Below are positions 40,448-49,312 of a stretch of DNA of 51,038 nt, piece after piece. The position numbers and the translations under genes were made by a program. The notes below the pieces were generated by a model. The model worked only from the letters and a program-made list of their open reading frames with translations, searched no databases and was not told the DNA's origin. Each line of letters opens with the position of its first letter. Position 1 is the stretch's first letter. Source of the stretch: Longimicrobium sp. (GTDB taxonomy: Bacteria > Gemmatimonadota > Gemmatimonadetes > Longimicrobiales > Longimicrobiaceae); the NCBI RefSeq assembly GCF_035474595.1, contig NZ_DATIND010000145.1:1-51038 (forward strand), read 5' to 3'.

Positions 40448-40626
40448 CGGGAAGACCAAAGGGAGGGGATGGAGACGGGAGGGACGCGGAAAGGTAGCGC
40501 CGCGCGCGTGTGCCGGGGAGTGGCGGCGGCGTCCGCATCTTCTTTACACCCCGCGGCCCCGCGGGTAGATTCCGCGCCCTCTTTCCCGGCCCGCGGCCGG
40601 GCGGCACCACGGCGGCGGATGGGGAG

Positions 40627-41613
40627 ATGGAACGGCTTTCACGCGCGCGGCTGGACGAGATCCTGGAGCGTGCCCGCGGCCTGCGCGTGGCGGTGGTCGG
40701 CGACGTGATGCTCGACGTGTACCTGGTGGGCTCCGTCTCGCGCATCTCTCCCGAGGCGCCGGTGCCGGTGGTGCACGTCACCGAGGAGCGCTTCGCCCTG
40801 GGCGGTGCGGCCAACGTGGCGGCGAACGTGGCCGCCGTGGGCGCCGAGTGCCACCTGGTGGGCTACGTGGGCGCCGACGAGTCCGGCCGCCGCATCCGCC
40901 AGGCGCTCTCGGCGCTGGACGGCGGCCGCGTGCACGCCCGGCTGGTGGAGCGCGAGGACCGGCCGACGACCACCAAGACGCGCGTGGTGGCCCGGCACCA
41001 GCAGGTGGTGCGCTTCGACCGCGAGGACGCGGGCGACCTGCCGGACGCGTGCGCCACCGAGCTGTGCGACGCCGTCCGCCAGGCCGTGGCCGCGAGCGAC
41101 GCGCTGGTGCTGGAGGACTACAACAAGGGCGTGCTGGTCCCCGCCGTCATCCGCGCCGCGCTGGACGCGGCCAGGGAGGCGGGCATCCCCAGCGTGGTAG
41201 ACCCCAAGTTCCGCAACTTCATGGAGTTCGGCGGGGCCACGGTGTTCAAGCCCAACGCGCTGGAGCTGGGCGCCGCGCTGGGCGCGCACGTCCGCCCCGA
41301 CGACGACGCGTGGCTGGAGGACGCCCGCACCCGGGTCGGCGCGCGCCACCTGCTGCTGACGCTGGGGGAAGACGGGATGGCGCTGCGGTCGGACGATGCG
41401 GCCACCTTCCGCATCCCCACCGTCGCCCGCGAGGTGTTCGACGTGAGCGGCGCGGGCGACACGGTCACCGCCTTCGTCGCCGTCGCCCTCGCCGCGGGCG
41501 CGACGATGGAGGAGGCGGCGGTCCTCGCCAACCTCGCGGCCGGCATCGAGGTCGGCAAACCCGGCGTGGCCGTGGTCACCCCCGCCGAGCTCCGCGCGAT
41601 GGTGGGAGATTGA
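40627..41613 (+). CDS. rfaE1: D-glycero-beta-D-manno-heptose 7-phosphate kinase (RfaE1/HldE kinase domain)
   Basis: 328 residues of the PfkB ribokinase family: [31 protein letters not shown] at the start, [61 protein letters not shown], and the catalytic [20 protein letters not shown]. These are the RfaE1/HldE kinase signatures. It phosphorylates heptose 7-phosphate for ADP-heptose, the precursor of lipopolysaccharide core. The nucleotidyltransferase half of HldE is absent here, so it must be a separate gene elsewhere. GGGGAG touches the ATG at 40627. Supports a lipopolysaccharide-type outer membrane. Confidence 0.9.
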   Translation: MERLSRARLDEILERARGLRVAVVGDVMLDVYLVGSVSRISPEAPVPVVHVTEERFALGGAANVAANVAAVGAECHLVGYVGADESGRRIRQALSALDGGRVHARLVEREDRPTTTKTRVVARHQQVVRFDREDAGDLPDACATELCDAVRQAVAASDALVLEDYNKGVLVPAVIRAALDAAREAGIPSVVDPKFRNFMEFGGATVFKPNALELGAALGAHVRPDDDAWLEDARTRVGARHLLLTLGEDGMALRSDDAATFRIPTVAREVFDVSGAGDTVTAFVAVALAAGATMEEAAVLANLAAGIEVGKPGVAVVTPAELRAMVGD

Positions 41614-41648
41614 GGAATCCCGCCGAACCGCGAGGATCCCGGATCGCT

Positions 41649-41703
41649 ACCTCTCCCGGTACGGGAGAGGTGGACGGCCTCGGCCGGCCGGAGAGGGCGC
41701 GGG
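41649..41703 (+). repeat. Family D element, copy 2
   Basis: Perfect hairpin ACCTCTCCCG-GTA-CGGGAGAGGT (41649-41671) followed by GGACGGCCTCGGCCGGCCGG and AGAGGGCGCGG. It lies between rfaE1 and ridA. Confidence 0.75.
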
Positions 41704-41788
41704 TGCCGCGGAATCGCGCCGCATCCGGAAATCGCAGAATCACGGCAATCACCACCCGACGTTCATCAACCCTGACGAGGTTCTCGAC

Positions 41789-42181
41789 ATGGCATTGTTC
41801 CAGCAGGTCCAGACCGGCGACGCGCCGGCCGCCATCGGCCCGTACAGCCAGGCCATGATCGCCAACGGGCTGGTCTTTACCGCCGGCCAGATCCCCCTCG
41901 ACCCCGCGTCGATGCAGATCGTGGAGGGCGACGTGGCCGTGCAGACGGAGCGGGTGATGACGAACATCGCCGCGGTGCTCAAGGCCGCCGGCGCGGACCT
42001 CTCCACCGTGGTGAAGACGACGGTGTTCCTGCGCGACATGAACGACTTCGCGGCCATGAACGAGGTGTACGGCCGCCACTTCGGCGACCACAAGCCGGCG
42101 CGCTCGACGGTGCAGGTGGCGCGGCTCCCGCGCGACGTGGCGGTGGAGATCGAGGCCATCGCGGTGGTCCGCAACAGCTGA
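41789..42181 (+). CDS. ridA: RidA family reactive-intermediate deaminase
   Basis: 130 residues, the usual length. Motifs: [67 protein letters not shown] and Arg105 in [26 protein letters not shown], the arginine that binds the substrate carboxylate. RidA hydrolyses reactive enamine/imine products of PLP enzymes and so prevents their damage. It is followed 76 bp later by the phosphomannomutase gene. Confidence 0.94.
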   Translation: MALFQQVQTGDAPAAIGPYSQAMIANGLVFTAGQIPLDPASMQIVEGDVAVQTERVMTNIAAVLKAAGADLSTVVKTTVFLRDMNDFAAMNEVYGRHFGDHKPARSTVQVARLPRDVAVEIEAIAVVRNS

Positions 42182-42257
42182 GCTGAACGACGAAACGGGC
42201 TCCGCTCCGCGAACGGGCGGCGCCCCCCATTTTTCTGCAATCGGAAACGAGAGACGG

Positions 42258-43646
42258 ATGGTCAACCCGCACATCTTCCGGCAGTACGACATCCGCGGCG
42301 TGGTCGGCAACGACGTGACCGGCGAGGTCGCCGAGTCCATCGGCCGCGGCTTCGCCACCCTGGTGCGGCGCAAGCTGGAGAACGCCTCGCCCGTGCTGGC
42401 GCTGGGGCGCGACAACCGCCTGAGCAGCAACGAGCTGGCCGACGCGGTGAAGCGCGGGATGCTGGCCGCGGGCGCGCAGGTCATCGACGTGGGCCTCGTC
42501 CCCACGCCGGTGCACTCGTTCGCCATGGCGTACTGGGGAACGGACGGCGGCCTGCAGGTGACGGGAAGCCACAACCCGCCGCAGTACAACGGGTTCAAGA
42601 TGGCCATCTCCGGCGGCTCCATCTACGGCGAGATGATCCAGGAGGTGCGCCGCATCATCGAGCAGGAGGACTTCGAGAGCGGCGAGGGGCGCGCCGAGAA
42701 CCGCGCGGTGCTGGAGATCTACGTCCGCGAGGTGGCGGCGAAGTTCCAGATCGCCCGGCCGGTGAAGGTGGTGGTCGACTGCGGCAACGGCACCGGCTCG
42801 ATCGTCGCGGTGGACCTGCTGAAGGCGCTGGGCGCGAACGTCGACGTCATCCCCATCTTCTGCGAGAGCGACGGGACCTTCCCGAACCACCATCCCGATC
42901 CGGTGGTGGACAAGAACCTGGCCGACATCATCGCCAAGGTGAAGGAGACGGGGGCGGACCTGGGCGTGGCCTTCGACGGCGACGCGGACCGCATCGGCGC
43001 CATCGACGACCGCGGCGGGATCGTGCGCGGCGACACGCTGCTGCTGCTGTACGGGCTGGACCTGCTGGAGAAGCGCGGGCCGGGGCAGAAGGTGGTGTTC
43101 GACGTGAAGTGCACGCAGGCGCTCCCCGAGGTGCTGGAGGCGCACGGCGGCGTTCCGGTCCTCAACGCGACAGGGCACTCGCTGATCAAGAAGCGGATGA
43201 AGGAGGAGCACGCGCTGCTGGCGGGCGAGCTCTCGGGCCACATCATGTTCGGCGACAACTACTACGGCTTCGACGACGCGCTGTACGGCGCCTGCCTGCT
43301 GATCGACATCGTCGCGCGGCGGCAGGGGACGCTGGGCGAGTGGATCGGCACCTTCCCGAAGTTCGTCTCCACCAGCGAACTGCGGTACCCCGCGACCGAG
43401 GAGACCAAGTTCGAGATCGTAGGCCGCGCGGTGGAGCACTTCCGCAAGGACCACGAGGTGGTGGACGTGGACGGCGCGCGCGTGCTCTTCGGCGACGGCT
43501 GGGGGCTGATCCGCGCCTCCAACACCGAGCCCGTCCTGGTCGCCCGCTACGAGGCCCGCACCCCCGAGCGCCTGCAGGAGATCCGCTCGGAGATGGAGGG
43601 CTGGCTCGCCGGCGAGGGCATCGGCGCGGCGACGACGGGGCACTGA
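42258..43646 (+). CDS. Phosphomannomutase / phosphoglucomutase
   Basis: 462 residues of the alpha-D-phosphohexomutase family. Start FRQYDIRGVVGNDVTGEVAESIGRGFATLV; phosphoserine loop TGSHNPPQYNGFKM with Ser104; metal loop AFDGDADRIGAIDD; sugar-binding loop GELSGHIMFGDNYYGFDDALYGACLL; phosphate-binding RASNTEPVLVARYEA. It interconverts hexose 6- and 1-phosphates for GDP-mannose, UDP-glucose or similar precursors. It may serve polysaccharide or lipopolysaccharide synthesis along with the kinase upstream; the preferred sugar cannot be read from sequence. Confidence 0.93.
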   Translation: MVNPHIFRQYDIRGVVGNDVTGEVAESIGRGFATLVRRKLENASPVLALGRDNRLSSNELADAVKRGMLAAGAQVIDVGLVPTPVHSFAMAYWGTDGGLQVTGSHNPPQYNGFKMAISGGSIYGEMIQEVRRIIEQEDFESGEGRAENRAVLEIYVREVAAKFQIARPVKVVVDCGNGTGSIVAVDLLKALGANVDVIPIFCESDGTFPNHHPDPVVDKNLADIIAKVKETGADLGVAFDGDADRIGAIDDRGGIVRGDTLLLLYGLDLLEKRGPGQKVVFDVKCTQALPEVLEAHGGVPVLNATGHSLIKKRMKEEHALLAGELSGHIMFGDNYYGFDDALYGACLLIDIVARRQGTLGEWIGTFPKFVSTSELRYPATEETKFEIVGRAVEHFRKDHEVVDVDGARVLFGDGWGLIRASNTEPVLVARYEARTPERLQEIRSEMEGWLAGEGIGAATTGH

Positions 43647-43691
43647 GCTGCCGCCGCAGGCAGAGCCGGCGCCCGGTCCGGAAGAAGGAGA

Positions 43692-44093
43692 GCCGAGCCG
43701 CTGCCGCTGACCCGCCAATGAATTGGCGGGCAACAAGGGCACAAAGTCCCTCCGGGACTGCAGCCGAGGCATGTTGCCCTATCGGCTGCATCCATCCGAG
43801 CCGCCGCCGTTGACCCGCCAATGAATTGGCGGGCAACAAGGGCACAAAGTCCCTGCGGGACTGCGGCCAAGGCATGTTGCCCTATCGGCTGCATCCATCC
43901 GAGCCGCCGCCGTTGACCCGCCAATGAATTGGCGGGCAACAAGGGCACCAAGTCCCTCCGGGACTGCGGCCGAGGCATGTTGCCCTATCGGCTGCATCCA
44001 TCCGAGCCGCCGCCGTTGACCCGCCAATGAATTGGCGGGCAACAAGGGCACAAAGTCCCTCCGGGACTGCGGCCGAGGCATCCTGCCGGATCC
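43692..44093 (-). repeat. Four head-to-tail copies of a 103-bp family B repeat
   Basis: Homologous TGACCCGCC points fall at 43708, 43811, 43914 and 44017: exactly 103 bp apart. Each unit holds CCCGCCAAT-GA-ATTGGCGGG, the complement of the family B linker (CAACAAGGGCACAAAG), the hairpin AGTCCC-TCC-GGGACT, and GCAGCCGA...TCGGCTGC. Unit-to-unit differences are single bases. The last copy stops before the TGTTGCCC part. Because 103 is not a multiple of three, the frames that read through are not genes. Confidence 0.9.
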
Positions 44094-44108
44094 GTAGCCT
44101 CGCGCGAG

Positions 44109-44148
44109 CCGCCGCCCGTGGATATGCACGGGCGGCGGTCCTGTTTTT
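44109..44148 (+). terminator. Rho-independent terminator
   Basis: CCGCCGCCCGTG (44109-44120), loop GATATG, CACGGGCGGCGG (44127-44138), then TCCTGTTTTT. It follows the 103-bp array and would stop transcripts from the phosphomannomutase gene through the repeats. Confidence 0.85.
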
Positions 44149-44426
44149 CATACGCAGACGAATACTGCAGCGGGATAACGCGCGGGTCATTCGCGTCGGT
44201 GGTTCTTTCTGCGTCCGATCTGCGGAGCAGTTCTGATGCGCAAATCGAATGTGTTGCCTGGCCGCACCGTGAATTGCATTTTGAGACAGAATTTTTCCAT
44301 GATCCTCTCTCCCGGAAAGGAGTTGGCCAAGGCCGCCAGGGAACGCGACAGCTCGGACCCGCGGCATTTTCTCTCAGACCATCCCACCATAACCGACGTA
44401 CCATCTTCGCATCCTCGAGGGACCGT
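44149..44426. other. AT-richer leader region of the protease gene
   Basis: This stretch is more A/T-rich than its surroundings. It probably contains the promoter of the protease gene at 44427; TTGCCT (about 44252) with CATTTT 17 bp later is possible but weak. A 64-codon frame ending at the protease start codon (44236-44430) lacks a Shine-Dalgarno and family signals. Confidence 0.4.
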
Positions 44427-45737
44427 ATGATGAACCGCTCCGCGGCAGCCGCCGCCCTGATCCTGCCGTTGCTCGTGGCCGCCTGCGCCGGCGACGACAC
44501 CCCGGTCACACCCCCGGCGCCTCCCTCCGCGCCAGCCGGGGCCGTGAACCCCGACCTTCCCGGTACCGACGGCGAGTTCATGCGCCTGGCGCGCCAGATC
44601 CCCGGCTTCGGCGGCTACTGGCTCGACCACGACGGCAGCGTGAACGTGGCGCTCACCGACGCCGCGCAGGAGGCGAAGGCACGCGCGGTGCTGGCGCCCG
44701 TCACCCGGCTGCGGCGCGACGACCGCGGCGGGGAAGGCGCCGCTTCGTTCCGTTTTCACCGCGTGGAGTACGATTTTGGCCAGCTTGCCACCTGGCATGC
44801 GCGCCTGACGTCCGTGCTGACGCTGCCGGGCGTGGTGTTCACCGACGCCGACGAGACGGCCAACCGCATCCGCATCGGCATCTCGAATCCCTCCGCGCGC
44901 GGCGCGGTCGAGGCCGAGGTCGCGCGGCTGAAGGTGCCGCTGGCGGCGGTGATCGTGGAGCACGCGGCTGCCGTGGAGCCCACCGTCGCCCTGTCGTCGT
45001 ACATCCGGCCGGTGATCGGCGGCGTGGGGATCACACGAGACATCGGCGGAACGTGCACCCTGGGCTTCAACGCCTACTACGTGAACCCGTACTGGGGCGC
45101 CGGAGTGGGAACGCGCGTGTTCTTCACCGCCGACCACTGCACGGCCACGCAGGGTCACGTGGACGGCACTGTGTTCAGCCAGGGAGGGTCGCGCATCGGC
45201 GTGGAGCTTGCCGATCCGCCCATGCTGACCAGCGCGACCTATCTCAGCTGCCCCGCCGGCTGGCAGTGCCGCTTCAGCGACGTGGCGGCGGTTCGCTACG
45301 ACGACGCCGTGGCGTGGACGCTGGGCGGCATCGCGCACACCGCGTACTGGTTCGGGCAGACCTCGGGCTCCACCGATGCGGACCTGGCGAACACGTTCCA
45401 CATCAACGGCGGGGGCTCGCCGGTCGTGGGGATGGTCGTCGGGAAGGTGGGCGTCACGACCGGGTGGACGGCGGGCCCCGTTCAGAAGACCTGCTCCAAC
45501 TTCTCGGGCGCAGGCGGCATTCTGATCCTGTGCCAGGACTTCGTGGATGCGTACGCCAACAGCGGCGACAGCGGCTCGCCCGTGTTCACGTCGTCGGGGA
45601 GCGGCGCCTCGCTCTACGGAATCGTATGGGCGAAGACCTCGCGCTACGATCCGGACACCGGCACCACGCTGAACCAGTTCGTGTTCAGCAACACCAACAA
45701 CATCCAGCGCGACTTCGGCAGCTTCACGCCCTCCTGA
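44427..45737 (+). CDS. Trypsin-like serine protease lipoprotein
   Basis: 436 residues. Lipoprotein signal with lipobox LLVAAC. Residues 40-175 form a propeptide-like region with inhibitor-like features (GYWLDHDGSVNVALTDA, ADETANRIRIGIS, VAVEPTVAL), as in alpha-lytic-protease type enzymes. The S1-fold catalytic domain has His237 in VFFTADHCTA, Asp285 in FSDVAAVRYDDA and Ser382 in NSGDSGSPVF, a full triad. Several Cys pairs suggest disulfides. The enzyme probably acts at the cell surface or outside after propeptide removal. ATGs at 44427 and 44430 both follow GAGG. The gene stands alone, behind the repeat array and before a hairpin. Confidence 0.88.
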   Translation: MMNRSAAAAALILPLLVAACAGDDTPVTPPAPPSAPAGAVNPDLPGTDGEFMRLARQIPGFGGYWLDHDGSVNVALTDAAQEAKARAVLAPVTRLRRDDRGGEGAASFRFHRVEYDFGQLATWHARLTSVLTLPGVVFTDADETANRIRIGISNPSARGAVEAEVARLKVPLAAVIVEHAAAVEPTVALSSYIRPVIGGVGITRDIGGTCTLGFNAYYVNPYWGAGVGTRVFFTADHCTATQGHVDGTVFSQGGSRIGVELADPPMLTSATYLSCPAGWQCRFSDVAAVRYDDAVAWTLGGIAHTAYWFGQTSGSTDADLANTFHINGGGSPVVGMVVGKVGVTTGWTAGPVQKTCSNFSGAGGILILCQDFVDAYANSGDSGSPVFTSSGSGASLYGIVWAKTSRYDPDTGTTLNQFVFSNTNNIQRDFGSFTPS

Positions 45738-45763
45738 CCGTCTGACCGCGGCCGGCTTGCGAA

Positions 45764-45796
45764 CCGCCCCTGTTCCGGCTCCCGGGACAGGGGCGG
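45764..45796 (+). terminator. Terminator-like hairpin
   Basis: CCGCCCCTGT (45764-45773) pairs with ACAGGGGCGG (45787-45796). There is no T-tract, so it may be a weak terminator. The 496-bp gap 45738-46233 contains this hairpin and repeats but no gene. Confidence 0.5.
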
Positions 45797-45867
45797 CGCG
45801 TATTCCATCCTGGTTCCCATCCCTATCGACCGCGCGCCGGCTTCGCACCAACACCGAGGAACAGCAA

Positions 45868-45930
45868 TAACGGAGGGTTCGGTGCGCGCACGGAGTTCCT
45901 CCGTTACCTCCGTTCCCTCCGTGTGAGGTA
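45868..45930. repeat. Hairpin element with CCTCCGTT octads
   Basis: TAACGGAGG (45868-45876) faces CCTCCGTTA, repeated as CCTCCGTTACCTCCGTTCC up to about 45920. Similar in design to the elements at 21415 and 28582. Confidence 0.55.
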
Positions 45931-45978
45931 CCAAGGCATGGCAGGGTGCGCCCGACGCTCGCGAGCAGCCACGAGGCC

Positions 45979-46035
45979 GGGGCTGCAGTCCCGCAGGGAC
46001 TTTGTGCTGTTGTTGCCCGCCAATTCATTGGCGGG
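45979..46035 (+). repeat. Family B paired-hairpin element, copy 4, plus a fragment
   Basis: AGTCCC-GCA-GGGACT (45987-46001), linker TTGTGCTGTTGTTG, then CCCGCCAAT-TC-ATTGGCGGG (46016-46035). A partial second-hairpin copy follows at about 46068-46092 (GCCAAT-TCC-ATTTGGC). Confidence 0.75.
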
Positions 46036-46233
46036 GTGAGGGGCGGCGGCTCGCGCGCTGCCGGCTTCCTTGCCGCCAATTCCATTTGGCAGGTCACCGG
46101 CCGGGCCGCCGGAGGTGCTGGGACCGGTGCCGGGGGAGGGAAACCCCGGAAGCCGCAAGCGATTGTCCCGCCGGTCGCTTGCCGCCTCCGCGGGGGCGGC
46201 TTACAATGTCGCCCTCTTTTGCCTGGGAGGTCC

Positions 46234-47190
46234 GTGGCGCAGGACAGAACCATCGTCATCGCGCTGGGCGGCAACGCGCTGGCCCAGCCGGGCGAAGAGG
46301 GAACCATCACCCAGCAGTTCGGGCACACGCGCGAAAGCCTGGGCGCCGTGGTGGCGCTGGCCCGCGAGGGGTGGCGCATCGCCATCGTGCACGGCAACGG
46401 GCCGCAGGTGGGGAACGAGCTGATCCGCAACGAGCAGTCGCGCGACCTGGTTCCCCCGCTTCCGCTGGGCGTGCTGGTCGCGGCGACGGAGGGGTGGATC
46501 GGCTACATGATCCAGCAGTCGCTGCAGAACGCGCTGCGCCGCGCGGGCGTGGACCGGCAGGTGGTGACGCTCGTCACCCAGGTGGTGGTCGACCCGAACG
46601 ACCCGGAGCTGGAGCGCCCCACCAAGCCCATCGGCCGCACCATGGACGAGGCGACGGCGCGCTCGCTGGCCGCCGAGCTGGGCGGCGACGTGGCCGAGAC
46701 CAGGGGCGGCTGGCGGCGCGTGGTTCCCAGCCCGCGGCCCACGGCCATCGTGGAGCGCCCGATGATCCGCTCGCTGGTGGCGGAAGGGCACCTGGTGATC
46801 GCGGCGGGCGGCGGGGGATGCCCCGTGTACCCCGACCCGCGCTGGGGCGGCGGGTTCGAGGGAATCGACGCGGTGGTGGACAAGGACCGCGCGGCCGCCA
46901 TCCTGGCGCGCGACATCGGCGCCGAGGTGCTGGTGATCCTGACCGACGTGGAGTGCGTCTACGCCGATTACGGCGGGGAGGCGCAGCGCGCGCTCGGGCG
47001 GATCACGGTGGACGAGGCCGAGCGTCTCCTCCGCTCCGGCGAGCTGGGCGAGGGAAGCATGGCGCCGAAGGTAGAGGCCGCGGCCGGCTTCGTGCGCAGC
47101 GGTGGCGGCCGCGCGGTGATCGCGCGGCTGGACCAGGGGCGGGAGGCGGTGGCGGGGCAGGCGGGAACGGAGATCGTGCCAAGTGCCTAG
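46234..47190 (+). CDS. arcC: Carbamate kinase
   Basis: 318 residues of the amino-acid-kinase fold: IVIALGGNALAQPGEEG, IAIVHGNGPQVGNELIRNE, PLGVLVAATEGWIGYMIQQSLQNAL, VVPSPRPTAIVERPMI, VIAAGGGGCPVY, DAVVDKDRAAAILARDIGAEVLVILTDVECVY and GSMAPKVEAAAGFV. It makes ATP from carbamoyl phosphate and ADP. It starts at GTG 46234 behind GGGAGG. No arginine deiminase or ornithine carbamoyltransferase lies in the window, so its carbamoyl-phosphate source is unclear. The last codons and the stop belong to a heptad repeat (AAGTGCCTAG), so the C-terminus VPSA is repeat-encoded. Confidence 0.9.
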   Translation: MAQDRTIVIALGGNALAQPGEEGTITQQFGHTRESLGAVVALAREGWRIAIVHGNGPQVGNELIRNEQSRDLVPPLPLGVLVAATEGWIGYMIQQSLQNALRRAGVDRQVVTLVTQVVVDPNDPELERPTKPIGRTMDEATARSLAAELGGDVAETRGGWRRVVPSPRPTAIVERPMIRSLVAEGHLVIAAGGGGCPVYPDPRWGGGFEGIDAVVDKDRAAAILARDIGAEVLVILTDVECVYADYGGEAQRALGRITVDEAERLLRSGELGEGSMAPKVEAAAGFVRSGGGRAVIARLDQGREAVAGQAGTEIVPSA

Positions 47191-47268
47191 TGCCAAGTGC
47201 CAAGTAACGACCGCGATGGGGGGCAGCGTCGCGGGTACTAGGCACTAGGCACTTGGCACTAGGCACTT
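47181..47268. repeat. Heptad hairpin with a perfect 21-bp stem overlapping a stop codon
   Basis: Units AAGTGCC, TAGTGCC, AAGTGCC (47181-47201) pair perfectly with 47248-47268. The loop contains the further units AAGTA and TACTAGGCAC. The carbamate kinase stop TAG is the start of the second unit. The sucC start codon is 33 bp downstream, so the element could terminate or shield transcripts between the two genes. Confidence 0.85.
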
Positions 47269-47300
47269 TGGGTTCACTTTCAACGCGGACGCAGACTCGC

Positions 47301-48446
47301 GTGAACATCCACGAATACCAGGCGAAGGAGCTGCTCGTCGCCCAGGGGATCCCGGTTCCCATGGGCGAGGTGGCCACCACGCCCGAAGAGGCCGAGGCCA
47401 TCGCCCGCAGGCTGGGCGGCGCCGTGGTCATCAAGGCGCAGGTGCACGCCGGCGGCCGCGGCAAGGCCGGCGGCGTGAAGCTGGCCAGGACCCCCGAGGA
47501 GGCGAAGGAGAAGGCCGGCGCCATCCTGGGGATGCAGATCAAGGGGCTCACCGTGCACAAGGTGCTCATCGCCCCCGCCGAGGACATCGCCAGCGAGGCG
47601 TACGTCGGCATCATCCTGGACCGCGCATCCAAGGCGCCGGTGTGGATGGTCTCGGCCGCGGGCGGCGTGGACATCGAGGAGGTGGCCGTCACCGATCCCG
47701 AGAAGATCACCAAGCTCGCGGTCGATCCCCGCTTCGGCTTCCTTCCGCACCAGGCGTATCTGCTCGCGACGAAGCTGTACAGCGACGTGAAGCAGCAGCG
47801 CGCGGCCGCGCAGATCCTGCTGAAGCTCTACAGGGCGTTCGTCGAGGCGGGCGCGTCGCTGGCCGAGATCAACCCGCTGATCACCACTCCCGCGGGCGAC
47901 GTGAAGGCCATCGACGCCAAGTTCAACATCGACGACAACGAGCTCTTCCGGAAGCCGGAGATCGAGGCGCTCCGCGACGAGAGCTCCGACCCCGAGGCCG
48001 AGGTCATGGCCCGCGACGCCGGGCTCACCTTCATCAAGCTCGACGGCAACGTGGGGTGCGTGGTGAACGGCGCCGGGCTGGCAATGGCCACCATGGACCT
48101 GGTGAAGTACTACGGCGGCGAGCCGGCCAACTTCCTGGACATCGGCGGCTCGTCGAACCCCGAGAAGGTGGTGAACGCGCTGCGCATCATCACCGGCGAC
48201 CCGGCGGTGAAGGTGATCCTGTTCAACATCTTCGGTGGCATCACCCGCACCGACGACGTGGCCAACGGCATCGTGACGGCCATGAAGCAGATCGACATCT
48301 CCGTGCCCATCGTCATCCGGCTCACGGGGACCAACGAGGAGATCGCGGTGAAGATCCTGGCCGACGCCGGCTTCACGGCGCTGACCGACATGGACGAGGC
48401 GGTGGAGAAAGCCGTCCAGATGGCGAAGGGAGCGGGGGCCTCGTGA
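47301..48446 (+). CDS. sucC: Succinyl-CoA synthetase, beta subunit
   Basis: 381 residues from GTG 47301 ([20 protein letters not shown]). ATP-grasp domain: [42 protein letters not shown] analogue, and SLAEINPLI. The C-terminal domain has [36 protein letters not shown] and [17 protein letters not shown]. With SucD it converts succinyl-CoA to succinate with formation of ATP or GTP in the citric acid cycle. The stop overlaps the sucD start (GTGA), the usual coupled pair. No strong Shine-Dalgarno is visible, but the family start is clear. Confidence 0.96.
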   Translation: MNIHEYQAKELLVAQGIPVPMGEVATTPEEAEAIARRLGGAVVIKAQVHAGGRGKAGGVKLARTPEEAKEKAGAILGMQIKGLTVHKVLIAPAEDIASEAYVGIILDRASKAPVWMVSAAGGVDIEEVAVTDPEKITKLAVDPRFGFLPHQAYLLATKLYSDVKQQRAAAQILLKLYRAFVEAGASLAEINPLITTPAGDVKAIDAKFNIDDNELFRKPEIEALRDESSDPEAEVMARDAGLTFIKLDGNVGCVVNGAGLAMATMDLVKYYGGEPANFLDIGGSSNPEKVVNALRIITGDPAVKVILFNIFGGITRTDDVANGIVTAMKQIDISVPIVIRLTGTNEEIAVKILADAGFTALTDMDEAVEKAVQMAKGAGAS

Positions 48447-49312
48447 GCATCTTCATCGACAACTCCACCCGTCTGATCGTGCAGGGGATCACGGGCCGCG
48501 ACGGCTCGTTCCACGCGAAGCAGATGATCGAGTACGGCACCCACGTGGTGGCCGGCGTGGTGCCGGGGCGCGGCGGGCAGACGTTCGAGGGAACGGTTCC
48601 CGTCTTCAACACCGTCGAGGAAGCGGTGAAGGAGACCGGCGCCAACTCCAGCGTCATCTACGTGCCCCCCGCCGGCGCGGCCGACGCGATCTTCGAGGCG
48701 GCCGACGCGGGCGTGGACTTCATCGTATGCATCACCGAGGGCGTGCCCGTGCTGGACATGACGCGGGTGCGGCCGTACGTGATGGAGAAGGGCGCCCGTC
48801 TCCTGGGACCGAACTGCCCGGGGCTCATCTCCCCCGGCAAGAGCAAGGTGGGGATCATTCCCGGCCACATCACCCAGCCGGGGAACGTGGGGCTGGTGTC
48901 GCGCTCGGGGACGCTGACCTACGAGGTGGTGTTCAAGCTGAAGCAGGCCGGGCTGGGGACGACCACCTGCGTGGGGATCGGGGGCGACCCCATCAACGGC
49001 ACCAACTTCATCGACTGCCTGGCCGCGTTCGAGGCGGACCCCGAAACCGCGGCCGTCGTGATGATCGGCGAGATCGGCGGGACCGACGAGCAGGACGCCG
49101 CGCGCTACGTGAAGGAGAACATGAAGAAGCCCGTGGTGGGCTTCATCGCCGGGCAGACGGCGCCTCCGGGGCGGCGGATGGGGCACGCCGGCGCCATCAT
49201 CTCCGGGAGCGCGGGAACGGCCGAGGAGAAGATGCAGGCCTTCCGCGACAACGGGATCGGCGTGGCGCGCCGCCCGCTGGACGTGGTGGGGCTGATCCAG
49301 GAGGTCCTCTGA
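48443..49312 (+). CDS. sucD: Succinyl-CoA synthetase, alpha subunit
   Basis: 289 residues from GTG 48443. CoA-binding Rossmann domain: [34 protein letters not shown]; central [10 protein letters not shown] and [24 protein letters not shown]; the active-site His248 in [20 protein letters not shown], which is phosphorylated in the reaction. It forms the catalytic complex with SucC. AGGAGG in its last codons serves as the Shine-Dalgarno of the next gene. Confidence 0.96.
   Translation: MSIFIDNSTRLIVQGITGRDGSFHAKQMIEYGTHVVAGVVPGRGGQTFEGTVPVFNTVEEAVKETGANSSVIYVPPAGAADAIFEAADAGVDFIVCITEGVPVLDMTRVRPYVMEKGARLLGPNCPGLISPGKSKVGIIPGHITQPGNVGLVSRSGTLTYEVVFKLKQAGLGTTTCVGIGGDPINGTNFIDCLAAFEADPETAAVVMIGEIGGTDEQDAARYVKENMKKPVVGFIAGQTAPPGRRMGHAGAIISGSAGTAEEKMQAFRDNGIGVARRPLDVVGLIQEVL

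Noticed and set aside
43692-44093. Tandem array considered as a CRISPR
   Set aside because: The whole 103-bp unit is repeated with no unique spacers, and there are no cas genes.
44236-44430. 64-codon frame ending on the protease start codon
   Set aside because: No Shine-Dalgarno, no hydrophobic or domain signal, and the region looks like a promoter/leader. A leader peptide cannot be excluded but is unsupported.
43779-44581. Minus-strand frames with repeated peptide text over the 103-bp array
   Set aside because: The period is not a multiple of three, each frame is broken differently, and the conserved feature is the hairpins rather than a peptide.
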